Shown here in pieces: positions 1 to 6,289 of a stretch of DNA of 10,753 nucleotides. The notes under the pieces are model-generated. The model did no database searches, was not told the origin of the DNA, and worked only from the letters and a program-made list of their open reading frames with translations. A program made the position numbers and the translations under genes. This stretch comes from JBOHBN01 sp050698355 (lineage in GTDB: Bacteria; Actinomycetota; Actinomycetes; Streptosporangiales; WHST01): assembly GCA_050698355.1 (NCBI GenBank), contig JBOHBN010000312.1, forward strand, positions 1 through 10,753. Direction: 5' to 3'. The stretch's first letter is position 1. The number at the start of each line of letters is the position of its first letter.

Positions 1-543
1 CCCCGGGGCCGCGTACGGGGCGCGCGGCGCCGGTGCCGCGGGGCCGGCCCGCTGCCCGCCGGGTGGTGGGTAACTCGGATCGGTGAGCGTGGGTGCGTGG
101 TGCGGGCGGTACTGCGGCACGTACTCGGGCGGCGCCTGCGCCGCCGCGTACCGCGGCTGGTAACCGGCGCCGTACACGTCCGCCCATCCGGCGGCCGCTC
201 CGACCGGCTCGCGCACACGGACGAACGCAGCCGCCGAGGAGGCCGCGACGATGGTGCCGAGTGCGGCGGGAAGAGCGGCGAACTCGTAACCGACGTGGGT
301 GAGGTACAGCGCCGCTGCGGCGGCGACGATCACGGGTCCGGCCACGAGGACGGCGAGACGGGACGGCTTCGCGCCGCGCCCGACCCACCAGGCGAGCGCG
401 CCGATGCCTACACCTGCGGCCAGCTCCGCCGCCGGCAGCCACACCGGAGCGGCCATCGGGCGGCTGACCAGCCGCAGGAGCGCGCTCAGCACGAGCACGA
501 TCGCGGTCGCGTACCAGTACGCCGCGACCTTGCCCGCGTGCAT
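1..543 (-). CDS. Small multi-pass membrane protein with Pro/Tyr/Gln-rich tail, 3' end outside window
   Basis: The frame is open from an ATG at 543 down to base 1 (181 codons, no stop), so the C-terminus lies outside the window. I do not recognise a named family. The translation starts MHAGKVAAYW and shows four hydrophobic segments at about residues 6-26, 34-54, 62-81 and 88-108, compatible with four membrane spans. From about residue 120 it changes to a low-complexity tail rich in Pro, Tyr, Ala, Gln and Gly (for example PPEYVPQYRP), probably cytoplasmic and disordered. The start is well supported by a strong GGAGGAGGGG ribosome binding site just upstream. It lies downstream of the pgsA-patA-pimA operon in the same direction, but is separated from it by 151 bp containing an inverted-repeat element, so it is probably not simply part of that operon. 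Function unknown. Confidence 0.75.
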   Translation of the reverse strand, partial: MHAGKVAAYWYATAIVLVLSALLRLVSRPMAAPVWLPAAELAAGVGIGALAWWVGRGAKPSRLAVLVAGPVIVAAAAALYLTHVGYEFAALPAALGTIVAASSAAAFVRVREPVGAAAGWADVYGAGYQPRYAAAQAPPEYVPQYRPHHAPTLTDPSYPPPGGQRAGPAAPAPRAPYAAPG

Positions 544-550
544 CGGCTTG

Positions 551-562
551 CTCCCCTCCTCC
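551..562 (-). promoter_or_regulatory. Strong Shine-Dalgarno of the membrane protein gene
   Basis: Read on the minus strand this is GGAGGAGGGGAG, followed by CAAGC-CG and the ATG at 543. It is the clearest ribosome binding site on the minus strand in this window and fixes the start of the gene at 1-543. Only about 16 bases separate it from the inverted-repeat element at 579-671. Confidence 0.75.
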
Positions 563-578
563 GGCGCCGCCCCGATGC

Positions 579-671
579 TACCAAGGAGATCATTACCAAC
601 TTGGACAGTCGAGACGCCATTGCTGCAGGTCACGAGGCTCGACTGTCGGGGAACTAATGATCTCCTTGGTA
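579..671. mobile_element. MITE-like element with 15-bp terminal inverted repeats and TA flanks
   Basis: The left arm at 581-595 reads CCAAGGAGATCATTA and the right arm at 655-669 is its exact reverse complement. Both are bounded by TA (579-580 and 670-671), as expected for a TA target duplication. A second perfect 9-bp inverted repeat lies inside: ACAGTCGAG at 605-613 pairs with CTCGACTGT at 638-646. The arms in between (596-604 and 647-654) match poorly, and the centre (614-637) is about 24 nt. The body is 89 bp and too short to code for a transposase. TA duplications are typical of IS630/Tc1/mariner transposition, so a non-autonomous derivative of such an element is the best inference. The alternative is a chromosomal hairpin acting as a terminator for the pgsA operon. 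I do not recognise the repeat sequence itself. Confidence 0.6.
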
Positions 672-673
672 CT

Positions 674-697
674 TGACCGGCTCCCGTGAAGCGGTCA
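674..697 (-). terminator. Weak hairpin over the stop codon of the LemA-like gene
   Basis: TGACCG (674-679) pairs with CGGTCA (692-697) around a 12-nt loop. The arm at 692-697 includes the TGA stop (695-697) of the LemA-like gene. The stem is only 6 bp and no T-tract follows, so termination here is uncertain. The longer inverted-repeat element directly downstream could form a stronger structure. Confidence 0.25.
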
Positions 698-1231
698 CGC
701 GGCCGTTGCCGGTGGCTGGTCGTCGAACTCGAAGATCCGCGGCTCGCGCGCGGTCCCGGCCAGGCGCAGCCACCGCACCGGCCGCTTGTGCCGGATCCGG
801 ACCGCTGCCGCTACCGCGTCGTTGTGGAACGTACGGGCGAACGCGGCGCGCTGCGCGCTCGCGACCAGCTCGTCGAGCAGCGCCAGCGCGGCGTCACCCG
901 CCCGCGCCACCTGCTCTCGTAACCCCGGCTGGCCGAGCACCGCGCGCAACGCGACGGACAGCGCGCTCTCGGCCGGTCCCCGGTCAACGTCGGTCGCGGC
1001 ACGCGCCTCGTGCGCCGCCTCCGCGAGCAGCACGCTCGCCGCCGGGTCGAGTAACCCCGACGAGGCGACCTCCAGCGCGACCGCGGAGCGCCGTACGAGC
1101 TGCGCGTCCAGGCTCGCCTCCGCGGTCTCGACCAGGTGGTGCAGCCGGTCCAGCCGCCCGGCGGTCCAGCTCGCCCAAACCGCGATCGCGACGAGCACCA
1201 CCGCGAGCAGCACCAGTGCCAGCAGTGTCAC
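695..1231 (-). CDS. Membrane-anchored LemA-like protein, last gene of the pgsA-patA-pimA operon
   Basis: This is a 178-residue protein with one N-terminal membrane helix (about residues 2-22, almost all Leu/Val/Ala) and no obvious signal peptidase site, so it is probably membrane-anchored. The rest is charged and likely helical. Two segments look LemA-like: AEASLDAQLVRR at about 38-48 and FHNDAVAAAVRIRHKR at about 135-150, followed by RLAGTAREPRIFEFDD. The similarity is from memory of the family and the function is unknown. A small membrane protein in this position after pimA is common in actinobacteria; in Mycobacterium the equivalent slot holds a membrane Nudix protein (Rv2609c), but I see no Nudix box here. 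The start is GTG at 1231, overlapping the pimA stop as GTGA, which implies translational coupling. No strong ribosome binding site is visible. Confidence 0.75.
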   Translation of the reverse strand: MTLLALVLLAVVLVAIAVWASWTAGRLDRLHHLVETAEASLDAQLVRRSAVALEVASSGLLDPAASVLLAEAAHEARAATDVDRGPAESALSVALRAVLGQPGLREQVARAGDAALALLDELVASAQRAAFARTFHNDAVAAAVRIRHKRPVRWLRLAGTAREPRIFEFDDQPPATAA

Positions 1232-2364
1232 CGTCGCTCGCCGCCCCGTGCCTGTACCGCGCGGGCACCCTGGGCGACCGTCTCGTATACCTGCGCCACG
1301 TCCCTGGCGACCCGCCCCCAGTCGTACTGCCGCACCGCCAGCCGCGCGGCCGCCGACAGCCGTCGGAGGCGTTCGGGGTCGTCCAGTAACGCCGCGGCGA
1401 CCGCCGCGAGGTCGGCGGAATCACCGGTGCGGAACAGCGCGCCCGCGGTGGTGCCGACCACGGTGCGGAACGCGTCGAGATCGCTCGCAACGACGGCCGC
1501 GCCGGCGGCCATGGCCTCGGCGAGCACCATCCCGAAGCTCTCGCTGCCAGTGTTGGGAGCGACGAACACGTCCACCGAGCGAAGCATCCGAGCCTTGTCC
1601 GCCTCGCTCACACTGCCGAGCACCGTGACCCGGCCATGCACCTCGCTCGGTAGCAGGCCGTACACGGCGGACGGGTCGCCGGGTCCGGCGATGAGCAGCC
1701 GCAGGCCGGTCCGCTGCGCGGCGAGCATGCCGAAAGCCCGGACGAGCACCGGCAGGCCCTTGCGCGGCTCGTCCATCCGGCCCAGGAATCCCAACGCGCC
1801 GCCGGCACCCGGCCAGCCCGCGAGCGGCTCGCCGACCGGCGGGTGGCAGGCGTTGACGCCGTTCGGGATCACCACCGCGTTGCCGCCCACGTGGTCGACG
1901 AGCGTCGTACGGGCGGCCTCCGAGACGGCGATGCGGGCGCTGATCCGTTCCAGGGCCGTCTGGAGTACCGGGTACGCGGCTGTCAGGGCCCGGGACCGCG
2001 GGTTCGCCGCGTGGAACGTCGCGACGATCGGTCCCTCTGCCGCCCAGCACGCGAGCAGCGACAGGCTCGGCGCCGCGGGCTCGTGCACGTGCAGGACGTC
2101 GAACTTGCCCACCCGCAGCCACCGGCGTACCCGGCTCGCGGATACCGGCCCGAACGCCAGCCTGGCTACCGAGCCGTTGTACGGCACCGGCACCGCCCGG
2201 CCGGCCGCCACGACGTGTGCCGGCAGGCCGGCCTCGTCATCGGCCGGCGCGATCACCGACACCTGGTGGCCGAGCCCGCGCAGCGCCTCCGCCAGGTCGC
2301 GTACGTGTACCTGCACGCCGCCCGGGACGTCCCAGGTGTACGGGCAGACCAGCCCCACCCGCAT
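1228..2364 (-). CDS. pimA: Phosphatidyl-myo-inositol mannosyltransferase PimA
   Basis: PimA transfers mannose from GDP-mannose to the 2-position of the inositol ring of phosphatidylinositol at the cytoplasmic face of the membrane, the first committed step of PIM synthesis. The 378-residue GT4-type (GT-B fold) protein begins MRVGLVCPYTWDVPGGVQ, with the Gly-Gly loop at 15-16. It has the catalytic His at 118 (IVATFHAA), the donor-site residues R196 and K202 in GRMDEPRKG, and Glu275 in NTGSESFG. Length and numbering match mycobacterial PimA closely. A longer reading frame starts at 2403, but the conserved N-terminus and the TGATG junction with patA (stop 2364-2366, start 2362-2364) support ATG at 2364. 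GGTGGGG lies about 10 nt upstream of that ATG. Its 3' end overlaps the LemA-like gene by 4 nt. Confidence 0.96.
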   Translation of the reverse strand: MRVGLVCPYTWDVPGGVQVHVRDLAEALRGLGHQVSVIAPADDEAGLPAHVVAAGRAVPVPYNGSVARLAFGPVSASRVRRWLRVGKFDVLHVHEPAAPSLSLLACWAAEGPIVATFHAANPRSRALTAAYPVLQTALERISARIAVSEAARTTLVDHVGGNAVVIPNGVNACHPPVGEPLAGWPGAGGALGFLGRMDEPRKGLPVLVRAFGMLAAQRTGLRLLIAGPGDPSAVYGLLPSEVHGRVTVLGSVSEADKARMLRSVDVFVAPNTGSESFGMVLAEAMAAGAAVVASDLDAFRTVVGTTAGALFRTGDSADLAAVAAALLDDPERLRRLSAAARLAVRQYDWGRVARDVAQVYETVAQGARAVQARGGERR

Positions 2365-3266
2365 CAGCCGTACGCCCCACCCGGCCGCAGGTCCTCGAGC
2401 CACACCCGCTGCAGCATGTGCCAGTCACGCGGGTGCCGCGCGATGGCTTGCTCGAAGCTGGCCGCGACGGCCGCGGTCATCGCCTCCGCCTTGGCGCGCT
2501 CGCTGCCGTGCTCCGGTACGGGGACGGGGTCGTGCACGCGCATCCGGGCGATGCCGTCGTACCACAGGCTGATCGGGAACAGTGGCACCTCTGCACGCAA
2601 GGCGACGATGGCCGGGCCCGCCGGCATCCGCGCGGTCGCCCCGAAGAACGACACGTCCACCCCGTTGCCGCCGAGATCGCGGTCGGCGACAAGCGCGACG
2701 AGCCGGTGCGAACCCGCGCGCTTCTCCAGCACCTCCATCAGGCCGGCGTCACCGGTGGCGCATACCTCGATACCGATGCTCGCCCGGTACGCGACGAACC
2801 GGTCGAACAGCGACTCCGGCTCGAGCCGCTCGGCGACGGTGGTCACCGGCATGTCGTGGAACGCCGCCCAGGCGCCGGCCATGTCCCAGTTGCCCATGTG
2901 CGGCAGCGCGGCGACCGCGCCCCTCCGCGTGACGGCGTCGCGCACCCGGTGCCAGCACTCCGCATCGGCATGCCGCAGCACGCCCGCGCGCCCGAGCGCG
3001 GGCAGCCGGAACGCCTCCACCCAGTACCTGAAGTACGACCGCATCGCCTGCCGGCCGAGCTCGCGCAGCTCCGCGGGCTCGATCTCGGGCCCGACGACCC
3101 TGGCCAGGTTGGCCTCCAGCTGGCGCGCGCCGCGCCCGCGGCGGCGCCACACCTCGTCGGCCAGCCGGTCGAACGCCGCGTACGCAGCCGCCTCGGGCAT
3201 GCCCCGTACCACCGACCACCCGAGCGCGTACGCCGCGTCGGTGAGCCGGCCGCGGACGTCGGCCAT
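2364..3266 (-). CDS. patA: Phosphatidylinositol mannoside acyltransferase PatA
   Basis: PatA moves a fatty acyl group from acyl-CoA to the 6-position of the mannose that PimA adds, giving acylated PIM1/PIM2 at the inner leaflet. The protein is 300 residues and belongs to the HtrB/LpxL/PatA acyltransferase family. It carries the H-x4-D motif as LPHMGNWDMAG (H123, D128), then VTTVAERLEPESLFDRF at about 141-157 and VADRDLGGNGVDVSFFG at about 193-209. It ends with the family-typical HPRDWHMLQRVWL. The second catalytic acid, Glu200 in M. smegmatis PatA, appears to align with Asp195 here. The frame is open to 3635, but the upstream part is an Arg-rich shadow of pgsA. ATG at 3266 gives MADVRGRLTDAAYALGW, overlaps the pgsA stop as TGATG, and has GGGAG at 3275-3279, 8 nt upstream. 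Confidence 0.94.
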   Translation of the reverse strand: MADVRGRLTDAAYALGWSVVRGMPEAAAYAAFDRLADEVWRRRGRGARQLEANLARVVGPEIEPAELRELGRQAMRSYFRYWVEAFRLPALGRAGVLRHADAECWHRVRDAVTRRGAVAALPHMGNWDMAGAWAAFHDMPVTTVAERLEPESLFDRFVAYRASIGIEVCATGDAGLMEVLEKRAGSHRLVALVADRDLGGNGVDVSFFGATARMPAGPAIVALRAEVPLFPISLWYDGIARMRVHDPVPVPEHGSERAKAEAMTAAVAASFEQAIARHPRDWHMLQRVWLEDLRPGGAYG

Positions 3267-3874
3267 CAGGCGGGCTCCCGCACAGCCTGCCGGTACACCG
3301 CGACGAACCGCTGCCCCACGGTGACCGCGGTGGCCACCGCGAGCAGCCACAGCGCGACGTTCACCGCGTACGGCACCCCGAGCCCGGTGAGGAACGCACC
3401 GAGCAGGATGACGATCAGCCGCACGGCGCGCTCGGCGATGCCGACGTCGCAGGTCATGCCGAGCCCTTCCGCGCGCGCCTTGATGTAGGAGATCAGCAAC
3501 GCCGTGCCGAGACAGAACAGGCACAGCGCGGCCAGCCGTGGGGAGTCGCCGTCCGTAACGAACCACCAGAGCAACCCGCCGAAGACGGCGACGTCGGTGA
3601 CCCGGTCCAGGCAGGAGTCCAGGAACGCGCCCCACCTGCTGGAGCTGGCGCGTTCCCTCGCCACGGCACCGTCGAGCATGTCGAACAGGGTGAACGCGGT
3701 GACCACGAGCGGGCCCCAGAACAGCTCACCGCGTGGGAAGAACGCGAGGGCGGCGGTACTCGCACCGAGCATGCCGATCACGGTCACGACGTCCGCCGTG
3801 ACCCCGACGGCGACGAGCGCGCGGGCCACCGGCCGCAGGATCTTGCCCAGGCCCGGGCGCAGGAAAGACAGCAT
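3266..3874 (-). CDS. pgsA: Phosphatidylinositol phosphate synthase PgsA (CDP-alcohol phosphatidyltransferase)
   Basis: In actinobacteria the gene at this position condenses CDP-diacylglycerol with inositol 1-phosphate to give phosphatidylinositol phosphate, the precursor of PI and PIMs. The 202-residue polytopic membrane protein carries the complete CDP-alcohol phosphotransferase signature D-x2-DG-x2-AR-x8-G-x3-D-x3-D, with D65, D68, G69, R73, G82, D86 and D90. Hydrophobic segments fit about six membrane spans. Homologues elsewhere make phosphatidylglycerol phosphate, but the patA-pimA context points to the inositol enzyme (PgsA1, Rv2612c type). It is first in the four-gene operon and its stop overlaps the patA start. 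ATG at 3874 has only a weak ribosome binding site (GGTAGGG). The HIT-domain gene that normally precedes pgsA1 in Mycobacterium is absent. Confidence 0.94.
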   Translation of the reverse strand: MLSFLRPGLGKILRPVARALVAVGVTADVVTVIGMLGASTAALAFFPRGELFWGPLVVTAFTLFDMLDGAVARERASSSRWGAFLDSCLDRVTDVAVFGGLLWWFVTDGDSPRLAALCLFCLGTALLISYIKARAEGLGMTCDVGIAERAVRLIVILLGAFLTGLGVPYAVNVALWLLAVATAVTVGQRFVAVYRQAVREPA

Positions 3875-3911
3875 GTCCCTACCATCTCGTCTTCTGTACT
3901 GGTGTGTGCCG

Positions 3912-3917
3912 ATCGTA
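3912..3917 (-). promoter_or_regulatory. Possible -10 element for the pgsA operon
   Basis: Minus-strand TACGAT fits the actinobacterial TAnnnT pattern and sits 37 nt upstream of the pgsA ATG, a plausible distance. No TTGACA-like -35 is correctly spaced, so this is only a candidate. Confidence 0.25.
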
Positions 3918-3945
3918 CTGAGTTGATCGACACCAAGTGCAGCCG

Positions 3946-3995
3946 GAAGTAGCTGTCTTGGCAGGTCTGAAGGCTGTGCTCTCCCCAGCTACTTC
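3946..3995. repeat. Perfect 10-bp inverted repeat in the divergent promoter region
   Basis: GAAGTAGCTG at 3946-3955 is exactly reverse-complemented by CAGCTACTTC at 3986-3995. The 30-nt spacer makes the centre-to-centre distance 40 bp, close to four helical turns, so a dimeric or tetrameric regulator could contact both half-sites on one DNA face. In RNA it would be a modest 10-bp stem with a large loop. Its place between two divergent genes favours an operator role, which is inference only. Confidence 0.45.
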
Positions 3996-4107
3996 TCCGA
4001 CCGCATTGGTATGGCCGAGCCCCGGCACCCTCGCAGATTGCCCCTTGTGCCATCTCCCCGCTGGGTGAAAGGTGGAGCGAAAAGGTCGCGGGTGGTGACG
4101 AACCCAG

Positions 4108-4114
4108 TAGGAGG
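4108..4114 (+). promoter_or_regulatory. Shine-Dalgarno of the EF-G2 gene
   Basis: TAGGAGG is followed by 9 nt and then ATG at 4124. It is strong and well spaced, and it fixes the start of the translational GTPase gene. Confidence 0.8.
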
Positions 4115-4123
4115 CTGATTCCA

Positions 4124-6289
4124 ATGGCGGAAAAGCATGGTGGAGGAGCCGGAGCCGCCGGCAGGGTACAGGCGGCCGACCAGCCGGGGTCGATCCGAAA
4201 CGTCGCTCTGGTCGGCCACTCCGGCGCGGGCAAGACGACGCTCACCGAGGCCCTCCTGGTCGAGACGGATGCGCTCGCGCGTCCCGGGTCGGTCGAGGAG
4301 GGCACGACCGTCTCCGACTTCGACGAGGTCGAGCACAAGCAGGGCCGTTCCGTCGGCCTGTCGGTGATCCCGGTCGAGTCCGCCGGCATCAAGATTAACC
4401 TGCTCGACACCCCCGGGTACGCCGACTTCGTCGGTGACCTGCGGGCCGGGCTGCGCGCCGCCGACGCGGCCCTGTTCGTCGTGGCGGCGAACGACGGCAT
4501 CGACGGCACGACCCGCATGCTCTGGGACGAGTGCGCAGGCCTCGGCATGCCCCGCGCGGTCGTGATCACCAAGCTGGACAAGGAACGCGCGAGCTTCACA
4601 GACTCCCTGGAGGAGTGCCAGGAGGCGTTCGGCGACAACGTGCTGCCGCTGTACCTGCCGCTGCACAGCGACGACGGCGCCCGGGTGGAGGGCCTGATCG
4701 GCCTGATCTCCGGCCAGGTCTTCGACTACTCGTCGGGCACCCGTACCGGCCGGGATGCCGAGGAGGCGCATCTCAGCCAGACCGAGGAGCAACGCAACTC
4801 GCTGCTCGAGGCGATCATCGCCGAGAGCGAGGACGAGAGCCTGATGGACCGCTACCTGTCCGGCGAGGACATCGACACCAAGGTCATCATCGACGACCTC
4901 GAGACCGCCGTGGCCCGCGGCTCGTTCTACCCGGTGCTCGCCGCTGCCCCGCTCGCCGGCCTCGGCATGACCGAGCTGCTCGAGATCATCGGGCAGGGCT
5001 TCCCGTCCCCACTCGAGCACGAGGTCCCCCCGGTCACGACCCCCAGCGAAGAGCCTGTCGCGCCGCTCTCCTGCGACCCCGCCGGGCCGACGGTCGCGGA
5101 GGTCGTCAAGACCACGGCCGACCCGTACGTCGGCCGGATCAGCCTGGTACGCGTCTTCTCCGGCACGCTGCGCCCGGACGCCACCCTGCACGTCTCCGGC
5201 CACGGCCGGGAGGACCACGGGCACGAGGACCACGACTCCGACGAGCGCATCGGGTCGCTCTCCATCCCGTTCGGCAAGGCCGTCACAGGGGTCAACGAGG
5301 TCATCGCCGGCGACATCTGCGCCGTCGCCAAGCTCGCCACCGCCGAGACGTGCGACACGCTGTCGGACAAGAGCCAGCCCCTGCTGATGCGGCCGTGGGA
5401 GCTGCCCGAACCGCTGCTGCCCGTGGCGATCGAGGCGAAGTCGAAGGCCGACGAGGACAAGCTGTCGCAGGCGCTCGGCCGGATCGAGGCCGAGGATCCC
5501 TCGCTGCGCGTGGAGCAGAACGCCGAGACGCGGCAGCTGGTGCTCTGGTGCATGGGCGAGGCGCACTCCGCTGTCGTGTTCGACCGGTTGGCGTCGCGCT
5601 ACGGCGTCGCCGTCGAGCAGGTCGACCTGCGCGTCCCGCTGCGGGAGACGTTCGCCGGCCCCGCGCAGGGTCGCGGCAAGCACGTCAAGCAGAGCGGCGG
5701 CCACGGGCAGTACGGCATCTGCGACATCGAGGTCGAGCCGCTGCCGTCCGGCAGCGGGTTCGAGTTCGTCGACAAGGTGTTCGGCGGGGCCGTACCCCGG
5801 CAGTTCATCCCGTCGGTCGAGAAGGGCGTCCGGGCGCAGATGGAGAAGGGCGTCGCCGCCGGCTTCCCGGTCATCGACCTGCGGGTCACCCTGGTGGACG
5901 GCAAGGCGCACTCGGTCGACTCGTCGGACATGGCGTTCCAGACCGCGGGCGGGCTCGCGCTCAGGGAGGCTGCCAGCGCCACCCAGGTGCTGCTGCTCGA
6001 GCCCGTCGACGAGGTGTCGGTCCTCGTCGCCGACGACTACGTCGGCGCGGTCATGAGCGACCTGTCCACCCGCAGAGGCCGCGTCGTCGGCACCGAGCCG
6101 GTCGGCAGCGGCCGTACGCTCGTGCGCGCCGGGATCCCGCAGATCGAGATCACCAGGTACGCGATCGACCTGCGCTCGATGTCGCAGGGCACGGGAACGT
6201 TCACCCGCAAGTACATCAGCCACGAGCCCATGCCCAGCCACGTGTCGGAGAAGGTGGTCAAGGCCAACGCCGAGGCCCAGGCGAGCTGA
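4124..6289 (+). CDS. fusA2: EF-G-like translational GTPase, EF-G2 type
   Basis: This 721-residue protein has the full EF-G layout: GTP-binding domain (about 24-300), beta-barrel domain II (about 325-410), domain III (about 430-500), domain IV with GKHVKQSGGHGQYG (518-531), and a C-terminal domain (about 625-705). G1 is GHSGAGKT (31-38). It belongs to the EF-G2 branch rather than housekeeping EF-G: switch II reads DTPGYADF with Tyr99 where EF-G has its catalytic His, G4 is TKLD (149-152) instead of NKxD, and switch I lacks the RGITI threonine. A His-rich stretch, HGREDHGHEDH (360-370), lies in domain II. From memory, the M. smegmatis EF-G2 binds guanine nucleotides but lacks ribosome-stimulated GTPase and cannot replace EF-G1. 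It stands alone, divergent from pgsA and convergent with the acetyltransferase gene; the usual rpsL-rpsG-fusA-tuf context is absent. The biological role is unknown. Confidence 0.9.
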   Translation: MAEKHGGGAGAAGRVQAADQPGSIRNVALVGHSGAGKTTLTEALLVETDALARPGSVEEGTTVSDFDEVEHKQGRSVGLSVIPVESAGIKINLLDTPGYADFVGDLRAGLRAADAALFVVAANDGIDGTTRMLWDECAGLGMPRAVVITKLDKERASFTDSLEECQEAFGDNVLPLYLPLHSDDGARVEGLIGLISGQVFDYSSGTRTGRDAEEAHLSQTEEQRNSLLEAIIAESEDESLMDRYLSGEDIDTKVIIDDLETAVARGSFYPVLAAAPLAGLGMTELLEIIGQGFPSPLEHEVPPVTTPSEEPVAPLSCDPAGPTVAEVVKTTADPYVGRISLVRVFSGTLRPDATLHVSGHGREDHGHEDHDSDERIGSLSIPFGKAVTGVNEVIAGDICAVAKLATAETCDTLSDKSQPLLMRPWELPEPLLPVAIEAKSKADEDKLSQALGRIEAEDPSLRVEQNAETRQLVLWCMGEAHSAVVFDRLASRYGVAVEQVDLRVPLRETFAGPAQGRGKHVKQSGGHGQYGICDIEVEPLPSGSGFEFVDKVFGGAVPRQFIPSVEKGVRAQMEKGVAAGFPVIDLRVTLVDGKAHSVDSSDMAFQTAGGLALREAASATQVLLLEPVDEVSVLVADDYVGAVMSDLSTRRGRVVGTEPVGSGRTLVRAGIPQIEITRYAIDLRSMSQGTGTFTRKYISHEPMPSHVSEKVVKANAEAQAS

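Larger units (their letters stand above)
3875..4123. other. Divergent intergenic region between pgsA and the EF-G2 gene
   Basis: These 249 bp must hold the promoters of two divergent transcription units. The base composition is visibly less GC-rich than the flanking genes. It contains a perfect 10-bp inverted repeat (annotated separately) and a good Shine-Dalgarno next to the plus-strand gene. For pgsA the only reasonable -10 candidate on the minus strand is TACGAT (3912-3917), which would give a leader of roughly 30 nt, but there is no convincing -35 at 17 +/- 1 bp. I found no clear -35/-10 pair for the plus-strand gene and no short ORF or RNA gene. Confidence 0.6.

Noticed and set aside
579..671. 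CRISPR repeat or tRNA-like structure at the inverted repeat
   Set aside because: There is no direct repetition with spacers and no cloverleaf; the structure is a single long inverted repeat with TA flanks.
93..676. Three plus-strand frames over the membrane protein gene and the inverted-repeat element
   Set aside because: They lack ribosome binding sites and run opposite a gene with a strong Shine-Dalgarno and clear membrane segments; two of them end inside or just past the inverted-repeat element by chance.
1136..3488. Long plus-strand frames opposite pimA, patA and pgsA
   Set aside because: The minus-strand genes have conserved catalytic motifs and overlapping start/stop codons; the plus-strand frames are low-complexity shadows.
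3267..3635. Upstream extension of patA to 3635
   Set aside because: The extra residues are an Arg-rich out-of-frame copy of pgsA; the TGATG junction at 3264-3268 and a GGGAG site support the shorter start.
3875..4123. Riboswitch or small RNA gene in the divergent region
   Set aside because: No recognisable riboswitch core or terminator-antiterminator pair is visible; only the inverted repeat and the Shine-Dalgarno can be supported.
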